From contig JAKANW010000248.1 in assembly GCA_021823555.1 (NCBI GenBank), forward strand, positions 1 to 5,605: DNA of 5,605 bases, in the 5' to 3' direction. Under the pieces are notes generated by a model. That model was not told the DNA's origin, made no database searches, and saw only the letters and a list, made by a program, of their open reading frames with translations. The translations under genes were made by a program, and so were the position numbers. The stretch is from Chloroflexota bacterium (GTDB lineage Bacteria; Chloroflexota; Anaerolineae; Anaerolineales; Villigracilaceae). Each line of letters begins with the position of its first letter. Positions within the stretch are counted from its first letter, which is position 1. This document shows positions 1 to 4,258 of this stretch, in pieces.

Positions 1-15
1 GTCGGTTGTATACAT
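1..15 (-). CDS. 5' end of an unidentified minus-strand gene (partial)
   Basis: Only five codons lie in the window: ATG TAT ACA ACC GAC (M-Y-T-T-D), reading leftwards out of the window. The call rests on the ribosome binding site. On the minus strand CAAGGAGA (bases 30-23) sits 8 nt upstream of the ATG at 15-13, which is ideal Shine-Dalgarno spacing and the best RBS in the window. Upstream are A/T-rich GATAAT (52-47) and TTATAA (36-31) stretches that could act as a -10 element, but I see no convincing -35. Nothing can be said about the product. The call could be wrong if the frame closes just outside the window. Confidence 0.6.
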
Positions 16-40
16 ATAAAAATCTCCTTGTTATAAGTTT

Positions 41-57
41 GTGCTGATTATCAGTAC
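41..57. promoter_or_regulatory. Near-palindrome upstream of the partial gene (possible operator)
   Basis: CTGATTATCAG (44-54) is a perfect 5-1-5 palindrome. With flanking bases 41-42 and 56-57 it becomes a 17-bp near-palindrome with one G/T mismatch pair. It lies 26-42 bp upstream of the minus-strand start codon at 15 and overlaps a GATAAT -10-like hexamer, so a repressor site is possible. No binding protein is known and short palindromes arise by chance, so this is a weak call. Confidence 0.25.
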
Positions 58-125
58 TTCACGAAAGGGTTTCGTAGCGGCGACTTCAGTCCGAACGACT
101 GAAGTCGTTACTACGTTTTCGTGAA
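58..125. repeat. 68-bp multi-arm palindromic repeat
   Basis: Three nested complementary blocks pair across one centre: TTCACGAAA (58-66) with TTTCGTGAA (117-125), CGTAG (73-77) with CTACG (111-115), and CGACTTCAGTC (81-91) with GACTGAAGTCG (97-107), leaving a 5-nt loop, CGAAC. The left side can instead fold on itself, because CGAAA (62-66) also pairs with TTTCG (70-74) around GGG. Neither strand has a terminal T-tract, so it is not a standard intrinsic terminator. The form fits a REP-like dispersed palindrome or a very short non-autonomous element between two divergently placed genes. The inner motif resembles intergenic repeats I associate with Chloroflexota and cyanobacteria, but I cannot verify that here. 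Confidence 0.65.
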
Positions 126-245
126 CTAATTATATGTCAACGATACTTTTCCACATAGGGAAATCTTCATCGGCCTTTACTCCCCGCAGGCGTGGACTAG
201 GTGAAGCCGTTTGTGACGGAGGAGAAGATTGAATCAAAAACGTGA
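126..245. other. Non-coding stretch, no recognised feature
   Basis: I find no supported gene here. A 32-codon plus-strand frame from an ATG at 134 and a minus-strand frame ending at 130 have no RBS and no recognisable sequence. A weak 7-bp inverted repeat (AATCTTC at 162-168 with GAAGATT at 224-230) could make this an older palindromic remnant, but it is not convincing. Confidence 0.4.
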
Positions 246-246
246 C

Positions 247-376
247 CAACTCCAAGAGGTGTGTTTCAAACAAGTTGAGGGCAACGTCCCGAAGGTTGAA
301 CTTGAGCCGATTTTGGCCTTTTCCAACCAACCTTCGGGACGGTTCCAACCCAGATGAAACACACCCAACTCCAAGA
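247..376. mobile_element. MITE-like element with 11-bp target-site duplication
   Basis: The 108-bp core (258-365) begins GGTGTGTTTCA and ends with its exact complement TGAAACACACC. A second inverted block, CGTCCCGAAGGTTG (285-298) with CAACCTTCGGGACG (328-341), lies inside, so the imperfect terminal inverted repeats are about 38-41 bp long. The core is flanked without a gap by exact direct repeats CAACTCCAAGA at 247-257 and 366-376; a C at 246 and 365 makes the match 12 bp if counted into the end. That is the signature of transposition with an 11-bp duplication. There is no room for a transposase, so the element is non-autonomous. A duplication of this size is known in some IS4-type families, but the parent family is not identified. 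Confidence 0.8.
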
Positions 377-413
377 CTTCCGAAGTCTCAGAGATTTCGG
401 AAGTCTTGGAGTT
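367..413. repeat. Long perfect hairpin, 18-bp stem, interrupted target of the MITE
   Basis: AACTCCAAGACTTCCGAA (367-384) is exactly complementary to TTCGGAAGTCTTGGAGTT (396-413), around an 11-nt loop that itself contains TCTC-A-GAGA. The outer ten bases of the left arm are also the target-site duplication of the adjacent MITE, so the hairpin was present before the insertion. The plus strand continues with TTTAATATG, too short a T-run for a clear terminator. It is best described as a REP-like palindrome or an old transcription-end hairpin. Confidence 0.8.
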
Positions 414-544
414 TAATATGCTTTCCTGCGGTATCATTAAAGTTGCCTGCGCGTTTTGGTGGATGCGCTGCCCCCAATAATGCCGGAGCGCGCTGTGCCC
501 AGGCTATGCTCGAGCACAGATATTTATAACCAAGGCTTACAAAC
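414..544 (+). promoter_or_regulatory. Leader region of the metallo-hydrolase gene
   Basis: No gene is visible in this stretch. It must carry the promoter for the gene at 545 unless transcription enters from the left. The candidate hexamers TATGCT (505-510) and TATTTA (521-526) are -10-like, but neither has a good -35 at 16-18 bp, so no promoter is assigned. AAGG (532-535), 9 nt before the ATG, is a modest ribosome binding site. Confidence 0.3.
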
Positions 545-1183
545 ATGCTTGAAATCCTGACCCTTACTCTCGGTCCCGTGCAGACCAACGCCTATTTGGT
601 GGCAGACTCTGGCAGCCGCGTTGCTGCGGTCATTGACCCCGCCTGGGACGGTGAGTTGATCCTGGCGGAGGCGCGCAGGCGTGGCTGGCGGATCGCCCAT
701 CTGTGGTATACCCACGCTCATTTCGATCACATCGGCGGCGCGGGCGCCATTGCCGATGCGCTCAATCCGCTGCCTTTGGTGGCCCTGCATCCCGACGACC
801 ATGTGTTGTGGCGGGCAGGCGGCGGCGGTCCGCTTTTTGGCTTTGACATTGACCCCGGTCCCGAACCAACGGTTGATCTGCAGCAGGGCCAGGTTTTGCG
901 GCTGGGCGGTGTGACATTCGAGGTGCGCTATACCCCCGGTCACACCAAGGGACATTGTGTGTTCCATGTGGCTGAGTCAAAAGTCTGCTTTTGCGGCGAC
1001 TTGATTTTCTCCGGTTCGGTCGGTCGCACAGACCTGCCGGGCGGCGACTACGCCATACTCGAACGCAGCATCCGCCAGCAGATCTTTACCCTGCCCGACG
1101 ACACGCGCCTGCTTTCGGGTCACGGCCCGGAAACGACGGTGGGATGGGAAAAGAAGCACAACCCGTTTGTGGGGGAAGTTTAG
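545..1183 (+). CDS. Metallo-beta-lactamase-fold hydrolase, glyoxalase II-like
   Basis: This 212-residue protein is a cytoplasmic metal-dependent hydrolase of the small glyoxalase II-like (GloC/YcbL) branch, whose members hydrolyse S-lactoylglutathione or related thioesters. All metal ligands are visible: THAHFDH at 56-62 (H57, H59, D61, H62), PGHTKGH at 131-137 (H133), CGD at 150-152 (D152) and SGHGPETT at 191-198 (H193). The N-terminal GPVQTNAYLV and the C-terminal GWEKKHNPF are also typical, and the length is normal for the single-domain family. The ATG at 545 is chosen because the family starts just before this beta-strand; it has a modest AAGG RBS. The gene stands alone on the plus strand and its stop overlaps the end of convergent modB by 4 bp. 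The true thiol substrate is uncertain: many monoderms lack glutathione, so another thioester or a persulfide is possible. Confidence 0.9.
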   Translation: MLEILTLTLGPVQTNAYLVADSGSRVAAVIDPAWDGELILAEARRRGWRIAHLWYTHAHFDHIGGAGAIADALNPLPLVALHPDDHVLWRAGGGGPLFGFDIDPGPEPTVDLQQGQVLRLGGVTFEVRYTPGHTKGHCVFHVAESKVCFCGDLIFSGSVGRTDLPGGDYAILERSIRQQIFTLPDDTRLLSGHGPETTVGWEKKHNPFVGEV

Positions 1184-1995
1184 CCCTGTCTTCTTTCCAG
1201 CCTGCGCGTCACCCCCAACAAGATAACTGATACTCCCACCAGAACGACCGACAATGCCACAGCCACACCCAGACTGCTTTCGAAGCCCAGGTAGATTGCC
1301 AGCGGCATGGTCTGGGTCACCCCCTGCAAATTTCCGGCGAACAGGATGGTAGCGCCGAATTCGCCCAGGGCGCGCGTCCAGGTCAGGATGGCGCCGTTGG
1401 TGAGCGAGCGGCCTGCCAGCGGGAACATAACCTCGCGGAACAATTGCCACTGGTTTGCGCCTTCCACGTGGGCGGCCTCCTCGAGCTGCATGTCAATCTC
1501 GGCAAAGCCGACGCGCGCGGCGCGTACGTACAGCGGGGCGGCAACGAAGAGTTGGGCAATGACGACGGCTGCGCTGGTGAATGGCAGGCTGACGCCAACC
1601 AGGCTCAGCGTTGGCCCGAATAATCCCTTGCGGCCAAAAGCGATCAACAAGGCCAGGCCTGCCACGGAGGGCGGCAGGACGATCGGCAGGTCAATCAGCA
1701 GCTCCAGCCAGGATTTGAGGGGGAATTTCCAGCGCGCCAACATGTAGGCCAGCGGCGTGCCGAAGAGGATCGTAATGGTTACAGTGATCAAACTGGTGAC
1801 CAGGCTCAGGCGCAGCGCCGCCAGGGCGGAGGGGGAAAGAGCATAGGTCAGGAGATCCCCGGTCATGGCGCGCGTAATCAGGGCCAGCAGCGGTAACCCA
1901 AACAGCATCACTAGGAACAGGCTGGGGATGATGAATAGCCAGTCTCGGTGTCCGTTCGGGGCAAGGTGATTGAAAAAACGACGCAGGGTTGTCAC
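1180..1995 (-). CDS. modB: Molybdate ABC transporter permease ModB
   Basis: This 271-residue integral membrane protein forms the channel of a molybdate (or tungstate) importer, receiving substrate from ModA and driven by a ModC ATPase. Hydrophobic segments lie near residues 19-42, 62-88, 100-123, 138-158, 200-222 and 242-263. The EAA coupling loop that docks on the ATPase is at about 172-192 (EEAAHVEGANQWQLF, ending in FP), followed by the ModB-typical RALGEFGATILFAGN at 208-222. The start is a GTG at 1995-1993 without a clear Shine-Dalgarno; it is kept because the first membrane segment begins at residue 19. A later start would lose that segment. It is the last gene of the padR-modA-modB operon, 63 bp after modA with a hairpin between them. 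There is no ATPase domain in the protein and no modC after it. A sulfate-type CysT permease is the main alternative, disfavoured by the ModA partner. Confidence 0.92.
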   Translation of the reverse strand: MTTLRRFFNHLAPNGHRDWLFIIPSLFLVMLFGLPLLALITRAMTGDLLTYALSPSALAALRLSLVTSLITVTITILFGTPLAYMLARWKFPLKSWLELLIDLPIVLPPSVAGLALLIAFGRKGLFGPTLSLVGVSLPFTSAAVVIAQLFVAAPLYVRAARVGFAEIDMQLEEAAHVEGANQWQLFREVMFPLAGRSLTNGAILTWTRALGEFGATILFAGNLQGVTQTMPLAIYLGFESSLGVAVALSVVLVGVSVILLGVTRRLERRQG

Positions 1996-2017
1996 AATTT
2001 ACCGGGTGGGGAAGGGC

Positions 2018-2044
2018 GGCAGCGGAGAATCTCTCTCCGCTGCC
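2018..2044 (-). promoter_or_regulatory. Intercistronic hairpin between modA and modB
   Basis: GGCAGCGGAGA (2018-2028) pairs perfectly with TCTCCGCTGCC (2034-2044) around a 5-nt loop, giving an 11-bp, GC-rich stem in the 63-bp modA-modB gap. On the transcribed minus strand it is followed by GCCCTTCCCC, not a T-tract, so a standard intrinsic terminator is unlikely. Stems in this position often protect the upstream message from 3' exonucleases, here giving more binding protein than permease. That role is inferred. Confidence 0.6.
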
Positions 2045-2058
2045 TTCTGAAAATGCGA

Positions 2059-2904
2059 TTATTTGACGGGGGTAAATCCCCATTTCTTGAGAGCTGCCTG
2101 TCCTTCTGGCGATAAAACGTACGCTACAAATTCCGCCGCCAGATCCGGGTAAGGGGCTTTGTCCAGGATGGCAATCGGGTATTTGGCGATCACATTGAAC
2201 TGGTCAGCTATCTGAATGGTTTTTAATTCAGGTGCGGCAATGGAATCGGAAACATAAACAATGCCTGCATCCGCTTCGCCCAGTTGAACCTTGGAAACCA
2301 CCTGCTTGACATCATTTTCGTTGGAGACCACATTTGCCAACACCTTGGCGCTAAAATCCGCGCCAAAGGCAGCATCCTGACCCAGCTTGTCCAGCATTTG
2401 ACGGGCATACTTCCCGGCGGGAACTACCTCGGCGGCCAGCACGACTTTCAAGCCGGGACGGGCCAAGTCTTGCAGGGATTGGACATCCGCCGGGTTATTG
2501 GCCGGGAGGATGACGACCAGTTCGTTAGCCAGGAAATCCTGGGGGGCAGTCTTCTGGATCAGATTAGCTTGGACGGCGTTATCCATCTCTGTGTGGTTGG
2601 CGGAAGCGAACACATCGGCGGTTGCGCCTTCTTCAAGCTGCGTGCGCAGGGTTTGTGAACCGGCAAAGTTAAAGTTCACGGTGACGCCGGGATGGGCGGA
2701 CTCGAAAGCCTTGCCAATCTCTCCGAAGGCATCGGTCAGCGAGGCGGCCGCGAAGACCGTCAGTGTGCGCGGTTGGGGAGCATCGGCTGGGGCGACAGTG
2801 GTTGTTTCCATGACGGGAACAACTGCGGGCGTCAGTGTGGAGGCGTTCCCGCAGGCGGTGAGAAAAACAGCCGGCAACAGGGTCAACGAGAAGAGGCGTT
2901 TCAT
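2059..2904 (-). CDS. modA: Molybdate-binding lipoprotein ModA
   Basis: This 281-residue extracytoplasmic solute-binding protein captures molybdate or tungstate and delivers it to ModB. Residues 1-18 are a lipoprotein signal (basic MKR, a hydrophobic stretch, lipobox LTAC with C18), followed by a Thr/Pro/Ala-rich linker to about residue 46. The binding domain opens with LTVFAAASLTDAF (48-60) and continues with FAGSQTLRTQLEEGATADVF (80-99), both typical of ModA, then GIVYVSDS (214-221) and a C-terminal SPEGQAALKKWGF (265-277). The frame stays open upstream to 3078, but that part overlaps the regulator gene and lacks a signal peptide. The ATG at 2904 has a good RBS (GAGGAAG, ending 4 nt upstream) and overlaps the regulator stop as ATGA, so translation is probably coupled. 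Lipid anchoring fits a cell with no outer membrane. Molybdate versus tungstate cannot be decided from sequence alone. Confidence 0.95.
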   Translation of the reverse strand: MKRLFSLTLLPAVFLTACGNASTLTPAVVPVMETTTVAPADAPQPRTLTVFAAASLTDAFGEIGKAFESAHPGVTVNFNFAGSQTLRTQLEEGATADVFASANHTEMDNAVQANLIQKTAPQDFLANELVVILPANNPADVQSLQDLARPGLKVVLAAEVVPAGKYARQMLDKLGQDAAFGADFSAKVLANVVSNENDVKQVVSKVQLGEADAGIVYVSDSIAAPELKTIQIADQFNVIAKYPIAILDKAPYPDLAAEFVAYVLSPEGQAALKKWGFTPVK

Positions 2905-3476
2905 GCATCTTCCTCGGCGATGATGTGGAATTGGGCCTTGATCTCGTTCATCCATTCCTGGATGAGTTTCATTTGGCGGAGACGCAGGTCGAGGCTTAGA
3001 CGGTTGAAGGATTGGCCGGGGGGCAGGCGTTCGAGCTGGCTTTCCAGGCGCGCGATGCCGGCGCGGATCTCTGTGCATTGGGCGGTATAGATGTCGGCAG
3101 TCTTGTCCGGTTCGTACTGTTGGGCGAAATACAGGCGCGTCAGAAACTCGAGGCGGATGGAGCGCGCGTTCTTTCCGACCCCGCCTTCCAGCCAGTCCAT
3201 AAAGCGGCGGCGGCCCTGGGCTGTGATGCGCAATTTCTGCCGCACCGGGAGCTTGCTTTGTTCGATGAGTTGGGATGAAATATCGCCGCGGCTTTCCAGC
3301 CGCTTCAGGATGGCATAGGCCTGGCTTTGGCTTAGATGCCAGACATTACCCAGTTCAGTCTCGAAGCGTTGGTGCAGATCGTAGCCATGACTCGGGCTTG
3401 AGATCAGGAATCCGAGCAGGGCAAATTCGGGTGACAGATTGCCTGTATGGTGTTCTTGTTGGGGATTAATACTCAC
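2901..3476 (-). CDS. PadR-family transcriptional regulator
   Basis: This 191-residue DNA-binding protein heads the modAB operon. The PadR winged helix spans about residues 16-95: EFALLGFLISSPSHGYDLHQ (17-36), the recognition-helix region WHLSQSQAYAILKRLESRGD (46-65), and the wing ending ITAQGRRRFMDWLEG (84-98). Residues 100-185 form the helical C-terminal dimerisation domain with a long charged helix. The start is a GTG at 3476-3474 with no Shine-Dalgarno upstream. A -10 box lies so close that the predicted transcript begins at this GTG, so the message is probably leaderless. The gene overlaps modA by 4 bp. PadR proteins mostly repress, commonly their own gene, and often respond to small ligands; a role controlling molybdate uptake is inferred from position only. 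ModE would be the usual molybdate regulator and is absent here. Confidence 0.88.
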   Translation of the reverse strand: MSINPQQEHHTGNLSPEFALLGFLISSPSHGYDLHQRFETELGNVWHLSQSQAYAILKRLESRGDISSQLIEQSKLPVRQKLRITAQGRRRFMDWLEGGVGKNARSIRLEFLTRLYFAQQYEPDKTADIYTAQCTEIRAGIARLESQLERLPPGQSFNRLSLDLRLRQMKLIQEWMNEIKAQFHIIAEEDA

Positions 3477-3487
3477 TTAGTGAGTAT
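3469..3487. promoter_or_regulatory. 19-bp perfect palindrome, candidate PadR operator
   Basis: ATACTCACTTAGTGAGTAT is a perfect 9-1-9 inverted repeat. It covers the GTG start codon of the regulator gene (3476-3474), the predicted transcription start, and five of the six bases of the -10 hexamer (3488-3483). A dimeric winged-helix protein bound here would block RNA polymerase. The most likely ligand is the PadR protein encoded immediately downstream. The palindrome is seen directly; its binding partner is inferred. Confidence 0.75.
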
Positions 3488-3511
3488 ATCATGGCCGTAT
3501 CGGGCCGGCAA
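3483..3511 (-). promoter_or_regulatory. Promoter of the padR-modA-modB operon
   Basis: On the minus strand TTGCCG (3511-3506; 4 of 6 matches to TTGACA) and TATACT (3488-3483; 5 of 6 to TATAAT) are separated by exactly 17 bp. Counting 7 nt past the -10 puts transcription initiation at 3476, the G of the GTG start codon. The -10 is embedded in the candidate operator. Good spacing in both directions makes this the best-supported promoter in the window. Confidence 0.7.
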
Positions 3512-3552
3512 CGGGAAAAAACAAAACACCGCCCACGGGTAAGGCGGTGTTT
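3512..3552 (-). terminator. Rho-independent terminator reading leftwards
   Basis: Read on the minus strand, AAACACCGCC (3552-3543) and GGCGGTGTTT (3533-3524) form a 10-bp stem around a 9-nt loop, followed directly by TTGTTTTTT. This is a textbook intrinsic terminator for transcription entering from the right. It insulates the padR promoter just downstream. With the group II intron removed it would lie a short distance beyond the tRNA-like 3' end and the two-component operon, either of which it may have served. The same hairpin on the plus strand abuts the group II intron insertion site. Confidence 0.85.
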
Positions 3553-3736
3553 CCTGCTTGTGCGCCCAGCATGGGCGTTGACTAGGAAGTGAAAGACTTC
3601 TATGGAGGTTGATTGCACCAACCATTAGCCAAGAGCAAGGGCGTCATCGTGAGGTGAGGTCTGGAGGAAGCTGGAGGCAAACCTGCGACTTGAGGAACAC
3701 GAAGCGCATGAGAGGCTGTCCAAGTCGGGCGAGTTA

Positions 3737-3744
3737 GCAAGCAA
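3737..3744 (+). other. EBS1 loop of the group II intron
   Basis: The loop GCAAGCAA contains AAGCA (3739-3743), which pairs perfectly with the last five bases of the 5' exon, TGCTT (3555-3559). A short IBS1-EBS1 duplex is typical of group IIC introns. This pairing independently supports the 5' boundary at 3560. Confidence 0.7.
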
Positions 3745-3940
3745 TAACGAAGCCCGATGCGATCAAGGGCTTGGGTAGTAAATGTGACAAGGGTGCAGGG
3801 AAAGTCAACGTTCTTACCTGGGGAGACCTGTCGTCCGGCTTTCAGAGTAACTCTGGTCGTGAGGTCAGACTGAGATGACAGGAGTCAGCCGAGGCCATAG
3901 TACCGTTTTTTTTTTTCGGGAAGGGCTGAACATCGAGAGG

Positions 3941-4018
3941 ATGAGTATGCTGAGTAGTTCGTGGGGCGAACATAGAAGACCGAATCTCTCGGATAGAGAA
4001 ACTACTGTGCAAACGAAA
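3941..4018 (+). pseudogene. N-terminal remnant of the intron-encoded reverse transcriptase/maturase
   Basis: In domain IV, where the intron-encoded protein gene normally starts, GAGAGG (3935-3940) is followed by ATG at 3941 and again at 3947, the second at proper RBS spacing. The frame reads MSMLSSSWGEHRRPNLSDRE and then TTVQTK, similar in style to the start of some group II maturases, where a VQTKL-like motif precedes the reverse transcriptase domain. After codon 26 the frame runs into the domain IV-V RNA, with none of the RT motifs (no YADD-type site), thumb/X or endonuclease domain. The simplest reading is an internal deletion of well over 1 kb. The assignment to the maturase rests on location and a short motif, so it is moderate. 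Confidence 0.5.
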
Positions 4019-4189
4019 TGGGTGAAGCCTGTGGGAGTTGTGCAGAGGGTCGAGCCGTCCCCGGCACGAGACGGAGGAAAATCCAGCGCAAGAAGTTCTG
4101 TGCTACTCTCGGTGAACCGCCGGATGCGGCCCCGCATGTCCGGTGGTGTGAGAGGGAGCGGCTAGCCGCCGCTCCCTACTCGATTTTTG

Positions 4190-4219
4190 TCGGGGCGCCG
4201 AGATTTGAACTCGGCACCT
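4190..4219 (-). pseudogene. tRNA 3' fragment (T-arm and acceptor strand), possible attachment site
   Basis: On the minus strand, a 5-bp T-stem CCGAG/CTCGG encloses TTCAAAT (4198-4214), an exact match to the T-loop consensus TTCRANY with its G-C closing pair. Seven bases of acceptor strand, CGCCCCG (4197-4191), and a discriminator A (4190) follow; CCA is not encoded. A CGGGGCG acceptor partner is not found upstream, and the anticodon and D arms cannot be folded, so only the 3' end is present. The acceptor sequence and A73 suggest tRNA-Pro, but this is a guess. Such 3' ends are typically left as att sites by integrases that target tRNA genes. Chance resemblance is possible. Confidence 0.5.
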
Positions 4220-4258
4220 CACCGACCCGCAGTATATCGGACATAATGTCTGTAAATC

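Larger units (their letters stand above)
3560..4184 (+). mobile_element. ORF-less group II intron, group IIC-like
   Basis: This self-splicing retroelement RNA spans 625 nt. It begins GTGCG (consensus GUGYG) and continues with GCCCAGCATGGGCG and several blocks that I recall from the Oceanobacillus iheyensis group IIC intron, such as GAGGAACACGAA, GTTCTTACC, GGGGAG and GTCATAGTACC-like GCCATAGTACC. A stem TCGGGC/GCCCGA (3725-3730/3752-3757) carries the hairpin GTTA-GCAAGCAA-TAAC, the expected EBS1 loop. Domain V is at 4116-4147 with the IIC-style CGC triad at 4118-4120 and a GT bulge at 4138-4139. Domain VI pairs GGGAGCGGC (4154-4162) with GCCGCTCCC (4168-4176), the likely branch-point A being 4178, 7 nt from the AT end at 4184. 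Domain IV is only about 180 nt and holds no reverse transcriptase. If it still splices or moves, it must use a maturase made elsewhere. Confidence 0.9.

Noticed and set aside
134..232. Short plus-strand frame starting at ATG 134 (32 codons)
   Set aside because: No Shine-Dalgarno, low-complexity Arg/Gly/Ser content and no homology that I recognise.
58..413. CRISPR array or tandem repeats in the left intergenic region
   Set aside because: The repeats are inverted and of different sequence, with no regular direct-repeat/spacer period.
242..529. 95-codon plus-strand open frame across the MITE and palindrome
   Set aside because: Its sequence is created by inverted repeats, it has no RBS and no recognisable domain, and it ends just before the real gene at 545.
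545..1183. Beta-lactamase (antibiotic resistance) function
   Set aside because: It shares only the fold; no signal peptide is present and the GPVQTN, GHTKGH and NPF signatures fit the glyoxalase II-like hydrolases.
2018..2044. Intrinsic terminator after modA
   Set aside because: The stem is strong but neither strand continues with a T-tract, so it is listed as an intercistronic hairpin.
2905..3078. Upstream extension of modA to a start at 3078
   Set aside because: The extra 58 codons overlap the padR gene out of frame, are Arg/Pro-rich, and would bury the lipoprotein signal; the ATG at 2904 has a good RBS and an ATGA overlap.
3875..4165. 96-codon open frame over the intron
   Set aside because: It starts in domain III and ends in domain VI of the intron RNA; only the 3941-4018 part could derive from a protein gene.
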